Positions 24,966 through 39,400 are shown, counted from the stretch's first letter. The stretch: DNA of 64,000 nucleotides from Synchiropus splendidus (GCF_027744825.2 NC_071336.1:21151501-21215500), one strand, 5' to 3'. Numbers and translations are program-made. Notes: generated by a model from the letters alone, not told the origin.

Positions 24966-27900
24966 ATGGGAATACATGGGCTCGCCAAGCTGATTGCTGA
25001 CCATGCACCCGGAGCCATCAAGGAGCAAGACATCAAGAACTACTTTGGTAATAGAACACCAGTCACACAGCAACATTTTCCACTGCCCTTCACTACGTTT
25101 CATATCGACTTGTCAAACCGATTGAGTGCTGCAAACGTCGAGTCGATAATTCTGACCTTCCTGACCCGCTATGTTTGTTATTGTTGTTGCCAGGTTGAAA
25201 TATAGTTGAATGTATTTCTCTGTGGTAACAACCAGAAATGCATCTAAAGTTATGTGATTACAGTGTTATCAATTAAAAACATTACAAAAATAGACCCCAA
25301 CAATGATCATCTACAGCTGATGAAAACCTGGTCTGGCGACAGTCACTCCATTCTTCAGAATCTTCTCATAACAGGATGGTTTCAGAGATGGAGGAATGCG
25401 ACTGTGGTCAAACTGTAAACAGATGGGTCAAAAATTGGGTCTGATAGTCTAAGTGGCTCTCACTCCCCTGTTGTTGCATTGAAAATGAGGGTTTTGTTGC
25501 CTCCTGAAAAGCTACTGTGTGTGCTGTTTCACATCACAACAGAACAATCTGCCTTGAAGTCATTGCAAATACCGTTTCTCTTTCTCAGTGAAAATCCCCT
25601 TTTCTCTTTAGTGGTGGAGAAATTAACCTTTTAATTTTGTTGCCATGTAAAAGTCTTTTATTCTATTTGTAATAACGTCATTTTAAGTACTGCTTGTAAC
25701 TTTTGCAGGGAGGAAAATCGCTATTGATGCATCAATGTGTATCTACCAGTTCCTGATTGCTGTGCGACAGGATGGCAATGTGCTGCAGAACGAAGATGGG
25801 GAAACAACTAGGTATGAAATACCTCGTTCAGATTCCTCTCCAACTGTCCACATTCTATTCACTGACCAGTAGCATTTTTTTCTGTTAATTTCTCAGTCAT
25901 CTGATGGGAACATTTTACCGGACAATCCGCTTGCTGGACCACGGGATTAAGCCTGTGTATGTGTTTGATGGCAAACCGCCACAGCTGAAGTCAGCAGAGG
26001 TGAGTATATGCAGCGCGTAAAAGTGTTTGTCGTTGTTATTACCATGACTGTGTAGTTGGTGCAATAGCTATTTTCTAACTCTTGAATGTATTTGTTTCCT
26101 TTCAGCTGGAGAAGAGAGGGGAGAGAAGAGCAGAGGCAGAGAAGTTGCTGGCACAAGCTCAGGAAATGGGTACAGTAAACACCATTTAACTGTCCATGGA
26201 TTTTGTTTGATTCCATTCGTCACTGACCTGAAAGCAATGTTCCACTGTATGACTCTGTTTATACTTTAATTTAAATTTTTTTGTTTTCCTCGATTTGACA
26301 CTTCAATGTACACAGTGTTTTGATGCATATGGTGGTAATCGCAGTGACACACACTCGCACTTTGGTCCGCACGTATATTACTATCACTGTCGCATATTAT
26401 CACATATATTATTGCAATTGCACGTTTTTGTCTCAATTGTTTCACCATTATTCAGTGCTCAAAGTGCCATCATCCACACGTTTGTCATCTGTTCAGGCGA
26501 ACAGGAGAACATTGACAAGTTCAGCAAGCGCTTGGTGAAGGTCACCAGGCAGCACAATGACGAGTGCAAGAAGCTTCTGACCCTGATGGGGGTGCCGTAT
26601 ATTGAGGTACCGTCATGACACTGTGCCTGTTATTTGACGACTCTCCTAAAACTCGCGGTGGTGTTTTCAGGCTCCCTGCGAGGCTGAGGCCAGCTGTGCT
26701 GCTCTGGTTAAGTCGGGCAAAGTGTTTGGTACTGCGACGGAGGACATGGACGGGCTGACCTTCGGCACAAACGTCCTGCTCAGACACTTGACCGCCAGTG
26801 AAGCCAAGTAAAGTGGTTCTGCTCCTGACTCATGAATCTTTCAACGTGGCTCCTTTTTTATGGTCCTTCTGCTCCATTAGGAAACTACCTATTCAAGAGT
26901 TCACTTTCAACAGGATCCTGCAGGATATCAACCTCACCAAGGAGCAGGTAAAGCTCATGCCTGTACATTTTGGAAGCAAACTGAATGCAATTTTGGCTGC
27001 AGGTTAGCGTTAATGGTCAGTGACAGCCATCATTGACACAAGTAGTGCAGCATGTTCCCAAGTGTCCTGTGAATATTGACACCAAGAGGCAATTTGTTGA
27101 ACTTTTTTTGTTTGTTGCACTGATCAAAAACAAATGTATATTTCCTGCATTTATATTTTCAGATAATCCAGATCCAATTTTGTTTTCTTATTTTTCTCTT
27201 GAAGCGTGATGTGATCTCAAGATGAAATTGTGACAATAATTTCTTGTTAAGTAAAACCCGTCTTGTGGGAAGAAACCTATCAGACGGTGACTGCTCCACC
27301 TACAAATGAAAAGATGATTGACGTTGAAGTCGTTGCCAAGTCTGCATATTGTAAGTGACTTTGGCCTCGTCTTTCTTGAGCAAACACTGTTGGCAGATGT
27401 CGGTGTTCTGGAGATTCTCTAGGTGTGAGCTATACCCTCACCGCGCTGATTTAATACAGGATGCAAATACGCATGAAACTGTGCGTCTTTCTCTTCGATG
27501 AGAAATGAAAATAGCATGCACTCATGTTTATCCCGCTCATTGACATGTTGCTTTGCATAACCCTTCCCCCAGCCTATCACCCTAACCCTACCATCCAAAA
27601 CAAATGGCTAGAAGTTATTTTGACATTTTAACCCTCAAATTGAGACTTAAACTTGGGGATCTGTGAAATATCCCCACAAATGCAAAGTAGGTGTGTTTCC
27701 ACAAATTGGTTTTATATTTTTGTATTTACTGTCTGGAACAATAGATTATTTTACTTTATTTGTCAAGAGAAGCTTATGGGTGGATGCATTTTATAAAACA
27801 TTTCAAATTGCTCCTGCACTGTTTTGTGACTCACTTAAATACAAACCTGTTTGTGCAGTCACATTTTGCCGTTGGACTGTTCTTATAAGTGAATTAAATT

Positions 27901-28932
27901 AAATTCTTGTCACATTCTCATGAACACTGTTGCGTCTTGCTCCACCCTTATTTGTTACTGCACAGTTCAGTGATGGCTCTCTCATGCGTGCCAGTCTGAC
28001 TTAATCATCTTAAACAAACAGTCGTTATTATTTGATGCATTTGTTATGGTATGAAAATATGCACCACCCAACTCTTTTTTTTTTTCCTCCCTTCTAGTTC
28101 ATTGATCTGTGTATTCTGCTGGGATGTGATTACTGCGGCACCATCAAGGGGATCGGACCCAAGCGGGCCATCGACCTGATCCGACAGCACGGTTGCATCG
28201 AAGAGATCCTGGAGAACATTGACCTCAATGTGCGCTGACAGTTTTACAATACCCCGACACACGGGTGTTTGATAAGGTTTCCTCTGAAGTATGTTGTGTC
28301 TTTCTTCTTGTAGAAGCATCCTGTTCCAGAGGACTGGTTGTACAAGGAAGCTAGAGCTTTGTTTCTGGATCCAGAAGTTGTTGACTGTTCAACAGTTGAC
28401 CTGAAGTGGAATGAGCCTGATGAGGAAGGACTTGTCCAGTTCATGTGCAGTGAGAAGCAGTTCAGGTAAAATAAGATAAAATTGTGATATATTTATTGGC
28501 CACCAGGGTGCGTTGTTTGCCATGAAAAGCTCGTTAATACCCTGCTTTTTACTTCACCTTGAAGATAAAACGATCTTCCTCATTGAATTCTGTGTTAAAG
28601 GTTTAGTCGTAAAACATTGTTTGACTGTTTGCGGTGTGTTCGATCAGCGAGGACAGGATCCGAAATGGCTGCAAAAAAATAGTTAAAAGCCGACAAGGAA
28701 GCACTCAGGGACGTTTGGACTCCTTCTTCACTGTAACTGGATCTCTGTCGTCCAAACGGAAGGTACCATCTGGACAAATATCTGCCCACCATTTTATGGA
28801 TACTCATCCTTTTACAAAATTATTTCATGTTTTTTCATCATTTTAATTTTGCAGGAGCCTGAAGCAAAAGGATCTGCCAAAAAGAAGCAGAAGACTGGAG
28901 CGACGCCTGGCAAATTCAAAAAGGGCAAATAG
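24966..28932 (+). CDS. fen1: Flap endonuclease 1
   Basis: FEN1 removes 5' flaps during Okazaki fragment maturation and long-patch base excision repair. Eleven exons join exactly: 24966-25047, 25709-25811, 25897-25999, 26106-26169, 26497-26606, 26671-26807, 26881-26947, 28098-28229, 28314-28465, 28648-28762 and 28855-28932. They give 380 residues, the same length as human. The catalytic carboxylates D34, D86, E158, E160, D179, D181 and D233 are all present, in contexts such as [24 protein letters not shown] and GCDYC. The helix-hairpin-helix segment [11 protein letters not shown] follows. The PCNA-interacting motif QGRLDSFF is at 337-344, then a lysine-rich nuclear localisation tail. The ATG has a good context (CACCATGGG), and Gly2 is conserved because the N terminus contributes to the active site. 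Intron 7 is the longest and holds a repeat copy. The gene should be functional. Confidence 0.98.
27530..27705 (-). repeat. Interspersed repeat, copy A (in fen1 intron 7)
   Basis: Read on the minus strand this contains GCCATTTGTTTTGGATGG followed by AGGGTTAGGGTGATAGGC and a CCCCACA-type segment. It aligns with the plus-strand sequence at 30060-30255 over most of its length. The pattern (GGTTAGGGT, 'tccccacaag') is typical of a very common teleost interspersed repeat. I cannot name the family with certainty. Confidence 0.65.
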
Positions 28933-29087
28933 AGTTTACAAGTAAAAGTTGTCAGATAAAAGCTCATCCCTAAAAGTAGCCTCATCAATTGAGCTGTGAT
29001 AAGCAACGCATGTTCAAGATACCTTTGCTCTGACTGACTGTTTTGGACCAATGGTGTCAGACTTACATGTTTTTTTGTGTAACAGTA

Positions 29088-29093
29088 AATAAA
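29088..29093 (+). terminator. fen1: fen1 polyadenylation signal AATAAA
   Basis: A canonical AATAAA lies 156 bases after the fen1 stop codon and is followed by the GT/T-rich stretch CCCTTTTTTGTGTTTATTT, as expected for a poly(A) site. No better candidate lies closer to the stop. Confidence 0.75.
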
Positions 29094-30049
29094 AAATTGA
29101 CCCTTTTTTGTGTTTATTTCTTGGAAACTTTTTTTTTTTCTGACGTCCACAGCTGGTAAGCTTGATGCACTTTTTTCAGATCAACAGTTTCCTGTTTCCG
29201 CTGTATCGTTCACCTATTCTATGTCACATAAAGTTAAGTTTAGCTAAAGGGTCACTTACATCATCTGTAATTGTTTTAGTTTATCGTAGTATAGAAATAG
29301 TTTTCGTTCCAACCAACGTAGTCTCGACAGTGTGCTGTCGGAAGGTTTATTGAAATCAAGCTCATCCCTTTGAGAGACTTGACAGTGCTAGTTAACAAGA
29401 CATTGAGTGGCTGATGATGTGCTGCTGACTACTGGTCCATCAGCTGTCACTCCCTCTACACTGAAGCGGTCTGACGTCATGACTCACCTGTAGTTGCTAC
29501 CACACCTAAACTCATTATCGTCTCACACATACAGTTCTGTCTGTCAAACTTTAGCTTCCTTTGTCTTCTACAGTTCACTAGTGAAATGAGACAAGCTTGA
29601 GTTGTGCACCAGTTCTTCCCACAGTCAAAGATAATAACCAGTAATGGGAACCATTGTCTAGAATTACTAATGAAGTATTGTTCTCATTTCATACTCTGAA
29701 CCGAATTTGTGTTGGAGCCAAGTGCTATTCAACTTGACTTGTGTGATTTTGTGACATCTGAGAAGTGATTTTATTTACTGTTCAAGTTTTGATTTTACTT
29801 TCTAACATGATTTTGTGGAAGATTTAAAAAAAAAAACAGTTGGGGTGAAAGTTGAGATTATTTATGGTTCTGGAATTACCTCACTTTAAATGCGACCTTT
29901 GCAAATTGGCTTGTAAAAAACGTGTCATAAGGGCAGAGACTGATGGACGTTTGAAGGAGCGGAGTCTGAGAAGTGAAGATGGGGTGTTTATGTGTGTTTG
30001 TGTTTTCACTTTGTTTGTCATACTTTGTGGGGCTGAATTCTTGAACACT

Positions 30050-30258
30050 ATCCTTGTGACGTATGACATTGTGGGGTTGGCTGGTCCCCACGAGGATAAG
30101 CCTCAGTTTGAGGATGAGGACTTCAAAATAACAGGGTCATTACAATTGGGTTTCAGTTTGGTTCAGAGTCCTGGTTAAGGTTAGCCATTTGTTTCGGATG
30201 GCTAGGTTTAGGGTGTAAGCCTGGGGAAACCATTATGTCAATGAGAAACCTCCACAAG
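30050..30258 (+). repeat. Interspersed repeat, copy B
   Basis: It contains GGTCCCCACGAGGATAAG, GCCATTTGTTTCGGATGG and GGTTTAGGGTGTAAGCC. It is homologous to copy A at 27530-27705 in the opposite orientation, so the pair brackets fen1 exons 8-11. It is diverged from copy A and contains no significant open frame. Confidence 0.65.
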
Positions 30259-33200
30259 GATAGAAAAACACGTGTGACTGCACTTGTTCAGCGGATCATT
30301 CATAAAGCGAATTAAACCAGTAACTGGCGGTAGAGTATGTTACACAGGATCAGGATGTAGCGTGTCAGAAATAGTGTTGAGCAAGATGGATCTCAAGGTC
30401 AGCCACGTTTGTTTATGTCCAAATCGGAATTTGGACATTTATGAGCAGCGTTGCCACAGTTTCTTTGAAAAAGTAATCCAACTACTGATTACTGATCACT
30501 TCCTCAAAAAGTACTTTACCGATTACATTAATTTAAAACTAACTTAGTTTACAAGTTACTTTATCAGCCGAGGACAGCTCTGAGTGGCTAAACAATATTT
30601 CTATGCCAAATTTGAGATTGTGTTTTTGAAACAATGTAACCTAAGAACAAGCCTTAGGGTTCCAGTGTTTTGATTTTTACCTTTGTAGCTAAGCTTTAGA
30701 ACCATTTGCCTGGCCATGTTTGGGGTCATTTTTTCAGCACAATGTCAGCTATATGATTGTACAGTCAATGTTGTATTCTGACACACTGTAACCCACAGCA
30801 CTGAAAATCACTCACCAAAAGCAACAAATCAAAGTGATATATTGCTAGTCAAAAATGTGACTTTCGTGTCCCGCATATGAGGTCATGCCCAAAGACGCAG
30901 TTAAGAAAGCCATTTTTAATATTTTGCTTCACAGTCGCAATGGCAAAAATAGTAACGTACGGCGACTTATAACTTAATCTTAATAACTTTAATCTGATTA
31001 CTGGGTTTGAAATAGTAACATGTTTTGTTATTGACAAAACTGCAGCGCCTGGTGAGATTTGGTTGAAATTGCGTTAATAGTAGTGATCGTAACATTGCTA
31101 TTTCCTGGAGGGAGCGGCGGAGGCTGCGGGCCACTTGTTATTTGACTGAGGCCCCTGGTGAAGATTTTAGACACACGTGGTGAGAGTCCACCGACTCACT
31201 GTTGGTTTGCTTATTTATTGGTCAGTACTTGGTCTACTGAATCTATCGGCAGTCGCAAGTCCATCGATGTCAAATGAGGCATGTGTCGGTTCATTCGTAT
31301 TGGCAGAGACACATTCCTTTCCTGGTGACTGGTACGGAGCGGTGTGAAAAACACTCACACCCGAGTGTGAGAGGAGTTTTCTGTGGGTGTGAAAGATTGT
31401 TTTGGCCAAGGCAGGGCAACATCTCACAATAGTTCCTGCTCAACTTCTAGGCGTAAATACGGTAATTATAACTTTCTGTCACTTAATGAATTGGCACAAT
31501 ATACCTGAATCTCATCGTGGTGAATAAAACGTTTTTTTAACCGGCTGAAACAATGAATTTGATATCGGCCTCCCCTTGTTACAAGAGCAGACGTGGTATC
31601 GGTAGCACCGCGGAGGTGACAGCAGGGGGCGGCAGTTATTGAGAAACGCGGAGTTCGCAGCTGATGCAGTGGCAGAACTTGACGGGGGTTGTAAAATGCT
31701 GTTGATCAAGTTCTGCATTGTAATTTACAATACTCTGACAGCTCGCCTCTTTACCGAATTAAATGGGCATTTCACTTGTTCCAGTCCATGAGTCATGGTT
31801 CAGAACCACTTGGCCAAACCATATTTTGTCATGACTCATGTTAGGTGGGTTTGAATTATTGAATAGAATATTATGCTGCGTGACTGGCTTCTTTCACTAA
31901 CTTATATTAATTAGGTTGTAATATGCAAACTGGAATAATTATTCTCCCCAGGTTATGAGCCGCACCATCCGCCCGGCTTTGATTTGTTTGCCATGCCGAA
32001 TTTCTGGTTGAGTCAATGCCAATCTTCAGATCAAGTGACTTTAAAACAATGACGCTCGGTGAAATGTGTTCCGCAGTGTATTCATGGTAACAAAGGCAAA
32101 ATGCCAGAAACTGTAGGCATGAAGGTCGATTTGTTTTTGTGCCTCTTCTTTGAGCCGTCTTTTAAGCCCCAAAACAAAACTGGTTGTGTGTGGGGGGTTA
32201 ACTGAACATCTGCAGCTGCTCAAGTTTTGCTCAATATGCTGCATTCAATTTAGATTGACTTGATATTGATCAAAACTGCAGCGACCCTTAAAACAAGCAA
32301 CATGATTAAATCAGGTTAAACAGCTGGTACAGTTGCTGGTGTAATGACGACCAGTGCCACGTTGCTCTAACTGAGTGCATGTTTTGATACGGAACTGTCA
32401 ACTGCCATTGATCATTTAATCCTATTTTCCATCTCACATTGATCAGATAATCAGATTTGCTAATGCTCATTGATCTCTTCATCCTCGCTGGTCATCTCCG
32501 CCATGTCAACAGCTTAGAGCGGGTATGACGGTTGATCCTGATCTGGGGTCAGTGTCACACAAACACGCTAAAGAGCCTGCCAGTTACACTACCAAAGCAG
32601 CTGGAGCTCAGAAGTAAAAGATAGAAACAAGCAAAAAAAAAAGGTTTTTAAAATTGAGGAATCTGTATAGTAATAGCAAGTTAACAATATGATTTAATGA
32701 CCAAAGCCAAAAAATAGAATACTTTCAACTTTTTTAGTCAACTGTCTCCTTGCCTTCAAATCCTGACTTATTAAGAATCAGGACTTTTTTTTGTTACTTC
32801 ATTCCAGCAGAAGCCTGAAGAAAACAGATCAACTGAAAAGAATGTTGTTGACAATGTTGTGTCACAATAGTTTGACGCAATTTAGAGATAAGCATGATTG
32901 AATGATGATCCGTCTATGTTGTGCAACATGTTCCATACTGTTGGAGGTGGAGCAAAGACACGTGAGTGACAGGTCGGTGCGGGGTCCTCAGTCCTGAGTT
33001 TTCATGTAGAAAGAGCTGAGCCAAAAGGCAAGCTCTCAATTTACTGGGTGATTTATTCTCACCTATGGCTGGCTAGACCTCATGGTACCTGCTTAAAGCC
33101 CTATGGTGTATTTTTTTTTTAATGGAACATTTCGGTCATCAGTCTTTGGTAATAACCATTAGTCATGAGTGTTTTGCGGCAGCGACATGCAGAGTGCAGC

Positions 33201-34756
33201 ACTACAACATATAAATCCTTATATTGTGGAGGAAATGCTTCCGGTTCATTCCACGCCGCATGTTGGGCACTGGATGAAAGTGGCCCTTCAGCACAGCAGT
33301 TCAGCCAATCACAAACACGAAATGGTCACATGGCACCAGAAATGTATTCAATCTGTGCACTTGAAACTGTCGCCTGTGGGGCAGTGCCCCAATTTTGGCA
33401 ATTGCTAATATTATTTTGACACTCTGTTGACTACTTCCATGTTCGTGACAATGCAAACTTATTTTTGAAATGGGAATGAGGGTACTTTGAGTATTGTCAT
33501 GTTATCTGATAACAAGTGGGCAGCGCACTGGCCTATAAACCCCCAAATCCAAATCCTGGACAGGACTTGTATTAATGTTTAAAAAATAATATCTTTCGTG
33601 TTCACATACGGAATGAGCTGTTGGACAGTGAAATTGGCAATAGTAACCTTTTTTGGAGCATGTGAACTGAATCCAGGGTTTATACTGTATTTCATCTCTG
33701 ATGTGCCAAACTCTAAGATTTGGTCTGTGTATTACACACATGTTCATATCAGTCTATGCTGTGCCAGTGTCTGCTTCATAACAGGAAGCATTTACATGTG
33801 TAAATAGGAACTCACTGAACTTCCTCTCTCTTGCTATTAGTGCAGCGTTTAAGACAGAGCTGCTGCATTTTCAGCAAGGGCTTTTAAATGCATAAATACT
33901 TCATGGAGTTGATGCTTGCAGCACTAAACTACTCCCGCATCAAAAGCCCTCTTTTAGCATTCAACACACTCACAGCAGTTTGACAAAGAAACTTCTAGTC
34001 TCACTGTGCACACTTAGTATTTGCAAATAAACAAGACTGTTCTTCTGCTTCACTGCAGGATGCCCGTGCAATGTGGTGTTCGCCTCCTTTGTAAGCATGA
34101 GGCCATCTTTCCTCGGTAGAAACCAACATCATTGTACACAAGTAGAAAACGAAAACTTGTCCTTATGCAACGTCAAGCACGGTCGGGTCCAGAGAGCTCT
34201 GCCTGTAGCCTGCTGGTGCATGTTATCTCATATTAAAGATTGAGGAGGCTCATCCCAGGACACGTGCCGTGGAGTCTCCACGGGCTGTGAATCATTCAGC
34301 TCAAATCTTCACGACATGCTGAAGCACGCCACAGGGAACTGGGGGGTTGGAAGTTCTTTCATGTAGCATGCAATTCTGACCAAGATCCGAAACATGTATA
34401 CATGTAAACAACCCTCATTGAATGTTGGCAATATGTGTGCATTAATTTTGGATGGACAACTAAATTATTTAGATGTAAAAGGACACATTACAACATGTTG
34501 TGATATGTCTTAAAAATCTTAAAAACTTTAAAAATCCAAATATACAGGTACACATAATCCTCACCAAATAAAACTCATGCTTCACCTTCAGTGTTGAGGC
34601 CCGTCTGCACAATATAGAACAAAAGGTAGGTGGCAGAAGCTTGAAGTAGATGATCTGGTGACCATTTGCATCCGAAGAAGTCAGTTCATGTGTCTCAGCC
34701 ATCTTGTCAGGAAGCCGCCTAGATGGTGGGGCTTTACTCACATGTCTCTCTAAATA

Positions 34757-34920
34757 GGAGGAGGCTCAGAGGCAGACCCAGGACGCACCAAAGAGATCAG
34801 ATCTCAATTAACCTGGGAGATGAAATGGAAGAGGTTTCTGTGGAGGTGGAACTCTATGCCTCATTGCTTTGACTGCTGCCACTTTAACTCGGAAAATCAG
34901 TAGAAGACGGGTGGATGGAC
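34757..34920 (+). mobile_element. Degenerate 3' end of a non-LTR retrotransposon
   Basis: The segment reads GAGGCTCAGAGGCAGACCCAGGACGC... and ends ...CAGTAGAAGACGGGTGGATGGAC. It parallels the C-terminal reverse-transcriptase coding end and GATGG-type tail of the better-preserved copy at 57695-58150, in the opposite orientation. It carries many substitutions and indels and no open frame. Confidence 0.6.
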
Positions 34921-36319
34921 GACCTCTATGGAGGAAACCAGAGTGCCGATGGGAAACCCAAACACGATGTCAACATTTGCATATAGAATATCGGAGCCCC
35001 TGCACCCTTGCCAAGGGCCATTGTCAGCTTTATCAGCCTTTTCCCAGCATGGCAAGTATTAGCCGCCAGAGTAATATGGTCAATACTAACTAGTTGCTTG
35101 CCAAACAGTGAGCTGGCATTAATCTCTGGCACTAATCTCCAGCAGGCATTAGATTAGACACCACATTACCCCCTCTGCTAACAACCTCAGTAATCCCCAA
35201 TTTAGATGTAATCTGACATTTCTTTAGTTTTATTCCTGATTTAAAGGCATAGAAAAAGTGACTTTCTCCTGAAGCACTGTGTGAAAACACCCATGGGGGA
35301 GAAGAGAGGTGACAATGGTGCATGTGGCCTTTTTGTCACAGAAGTGTGCTGGTGCTTATTAAAGTCATACGAAAATATATCCCTTTATTCTCTGCTTATT
35401 ATTTCAATCAACCACTGACTGTATACTTAATGTTTTCAGCAAGACATTTGAAGACATCACAACCATAGTCACAGTCCTGAGCGGGAGTGACAAAATCCCA
35501 CTAATAAAATAAGCTCTGTTAGCTCCACATCCTGTTGATTAGCAACTAAACAGAAATGTGAGCGTCTAATCCTGGGGGCGCCCCTCACCCACGCATGACA
35601 ACAAGCTCCCCGAACAAAGCACAGATACCGTTTGTGTCTCATGGCAGAACAGGTTTGGCCTGTTTGGAAGACGGTGAGGTCAATTATTTAAAAAGGAGCA
35701 GTCGCTAAAGAGGCATTTTTAACTTCTTCATGGTGGTGTGCTTTAAAAGGCTAGTTTAACTTTGTGATCTGATCAGGTCTGATTTTCCATTTGAACGCAA
35801 TGTTGATCTATCTATCTAAAGGTCAGAATGTCTAGACAATACCACAACGACAAGATCATTTGTGGGACAGATAAAGGACATGCAATCTGATGTAATCTAA
35901 AGACGCAATGGAATAGGACAACACAGAACTTATAACAATGTCTCTTCATTCAGTCTCCGGAAGGAATCCCGCTCTATCGCTCCCACGCATCTTCGTAGTG
36001 GACGTAACACAGCCTTCTCCGTGACGTTTTTGTTTGTTTTTAAAATCCACTATTCACTCCACGACTCATATTTACTCCTCTGCAGCACCATGTTCATTCC
36101 TGAGCACTATCATGCAACAAATACCTGTTGTCCTAAATACTACTAGTAGTATATAGTAGAATCGCAAATGAGAATCGAGACAAGTGTAAATACAATATTA
36201 GTTTAAGCAAAGATTATTGTTTATGTTTCTTGTTTTCTTATGTTACTTTTTTGTCTTATTTCCTGTGTAAACTAACATCTTAATAGAAACTTTACCAAAA
36301 TCGCAGCCAGTTTTGTGGC

Positions 36320-36405
36320 TCATTTGGTGAAGGGCCGCATGAAACCGGGGAAAGAGCAGCATGCAGCTCGGGAGCCGCGGGTTGGGCCGGCCTGCCCTTC
36401 GTAAT
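36320..36405. mobile_element. Fragment resembling a hAT element terminus
   Basis: It contains GGGCCGCATGAAACCGGGG and GCAGCTCGGGAGCCGCGGGTTG. These resemble the 'gagccgcgggttgccgacccc' terminal sequence of vertebrate hAT-Charlie-like elements. Only one end is recognisable, and no target duplication could be identified. Confidence 0.4.
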
Positions 36406-39400
36406 AGAAATGAATGGGGGAATCTTGAGGACATTTGCAAATGCAAGTGGTCCTGCAGATCATCTCCAAGTTTAATCAAAACTACCTGGAAACTTTTTGA
36501 GTTGTGACAGAAACAAAGGGAGCAGCTGACAGACAAGCTAACAGTGGAAATAAAACTGGACTGGGTCATCATTTCCAATATGTATTTAATCAACGCCATG
36601 CACTGATAATTTTCTCTGTTGGAAATGGAATATACTGACTCTCATTGTTTTTATATTAGACTGCCAGGAGAGAGCTATTTGAGAGAGCATCAGTCACACA
36701 GATAGATCCTTTAATTCTGAATTTCAAAATGTTTTTGAAACTTCACGTTGACCTCAAATTTGTTTTTGTCTTGTACAATTGATTTAAAAAGACATTTTTT
36801 ATTTGATTTTTAAAAAATCTGGGATGAATCTTTTATGGACTCCAGTGAAGATCAAAAACCATCTCAAACAGAATAAACAATTGGATGTTAATCCTTTAAA
36901 TAATTGTTTTCTCCTTCCATAAAAACCTGCCATTGAACACACACTGATTATTTACCAAATTCAATGTTCACAGAGTTTTCACCCATTTAAAGTGAGTCTT
37001 GGCAACTTGTTGGATGTTGGCATTGATGGAGTTAAAATCCTCATTCAACAATGAATTCGATTCAACCAGGAAAATACAGATCTGTAAAGTTAGTAGTTGA
37101 AACTTGTTTTGGTCACTCAAAAAGGGAGGGCCCTCAACCAGTGCCTTTGATGTCTTTATTACTTATAATTGTGAAGTCTAAAGGGCCATTTGTTCGCCTC
37201 CATGCTATGGTCACCATAGTCACATGTCAAAAATGGATGGTATGATACAATTGCAGCTCCATAAATTCTTATTACATTAGCTGAAGTAGATAACTCAATA
37301 AACATATTATTCCAAAGTTGACCTCAGGCAGTCTTTAAATTCCTCTGAGGACATTAAGAAGACGTGATGAGAAAGTAGACCACCACCTACAAGTTTAATG
37401 TCACAGAAATCGTAAATTGTGAGGGACCATGTTTGCTGAGCAGATATCATAATAGAAAAACCCAAAGTCAAAAACAGACTGAGAGTGGAAAAAAATGTCC
37501 TCTAACTGTCCCACTTAGTGATGTGCATTACTCAGGGGGATGAAACTGGACTCTGCTGAGACAGATGGGCGTGCTTGAAGAAAAAAAAGAGAGAATGTGG
37601 TAACAATGCATGCTGCAGTGTGAGGCTGCTTCATTTACCCTCAGTAGAACACATACTGTAGCTATACATGAGCTGGAGCACTACACTCCGAACTCCTCTT
37701 TTCTGCATGTCATCTAGCTACGCCACCATAGTGCATGAGTGGTTGCACCCATGCAGAGTTTACATTGTTATGCTCTATTGTACTTCATAATAACAAAACG
37801 GTCAATTAGTGCTTGTAAAAATCCTTCACAGAGATTGTGATTAAGCGGCTTTAATAGAGATAGCCTCCGATTTACTCAATAAACCGCCCTTCATCTACTC
37901 ATCTAATCCGTGCCTACTTGGAACTTTACTTTGCAAATGCCATCTTATCCTGCCGATGTGCTTGCTTACTGACGCACTGGGCAATTGCTCTGCTGTGGGG
38001 AGACAGTGAGGAAGATGTGCTCCATTGTGGTACCTTGGGGAAGAGTGGGTGGGTGGATGGGAGCTGTGAAGACGTGTGTGCCACGTTGGGCCAAAGAATG
38101 CAGACGGTCTTTGATGGCAGTGGGATGGAAGAGGGGACTAAGACTAAGACGGAGGAGAGAAGGCATTGTACATGGGTCAGCCACCCGGGGAAATTATGGA
38201 AGGGATGTGAGAAGCATTTGGTTTGACATTCTTCTTGACCATTTTTTCCAATGCTCTTTCAATCAATTGACCGCTAAATAAACTGAAAATACACACTATT
38301 TCTTTTCTCAGGTGGACAAACTGTTAATACTTTTAAATGCCCACCTGAGCCCACAAGAGCTCTTCAGGTTTCCATGGTAAGAGCTGAAAGTAGCGCTAAT
38401 TCTTCTGGAATAATGGCACGGTGAAAGTCACACACTTGATTGCAGCTCTTGTTTTCTGGAAATATCCAGGCCACATGTCACCAAGGCGAAAGTCAACTGC
38501 ACTTAACTGAGGCATGTTTCAGCTCGCTTTCTCTATTATGTCTCCTTATGTTTCTTTTTCCATATTGCAGTTCCACTTCATATGTCTTGTTCATATTTCT
38601 GCTAGTTTTGAGATTATCATTTCATCCACCTTTTCAACGGACACTGACCTACTTGAGCTCCACCCGGAGTACAACAATTACCGAAGCTTTGCAAAATCCT
38701 CACCTGTCTTTACACAATGATTTCTCATGCTCAATAAAGAGAGCCACATATTAATCAAGAGTGAGGCCAATTTATACAGCTAGAAAAATAGTCACCACCC
38801 GGGTTTAACTAAGCAAATAGGTACACGCCCTCCATTTGGGTAGAGTACAGAAACATTATATGGCCAAAGAATGAGGTTTAGTGAACACAATGAAACACAT
38901 TTTTTTTAATTACCGGATTCTTTTTCTGCAGAATCTGCGTCATAATTCCATTAAGAATCTTTGAGAAGTTCCGGACAACACTGAACGCAGTTGTTGGCCT
39001 CTTGTCAAAACACAATCTTGGAACATGCAACACTGGAAATACATCTCTGGATGCTGCAGGAGCTTGCTCAACTAAAGTCAAAAGGCCATAACCAGAGCTG
39101 AAGGCAGTCCCATGAAATATTACAGCATGACCTTTTTTGTGACAACTTTTGCTTGCCCTTATAATGGACCTCTAGTCAGTGATGCAGTTGTCTTGATGAA
39201 GCTCTCCATCCACTCAGGATTCGCTATACACAGAGCGAAAGAGCACATTGAATACAGAAGGTCATTCCTTCAGATTTGTATTAACATTATTTTGGCGAAT
39301 CCGGCTTCCGATCAGCGTCCCCGCCTGACCCATCAGATTAAATGATCGGCTTCTATTACTGAATTAGAGTATAATCCGGCACAAATCTGAGTAATAAATG

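Noticed and set aside
37918..38281. Overlapping open frames of about 100 codons
   Set aside because: Two competing frames, no family resemblance, no splice context; probably chance.
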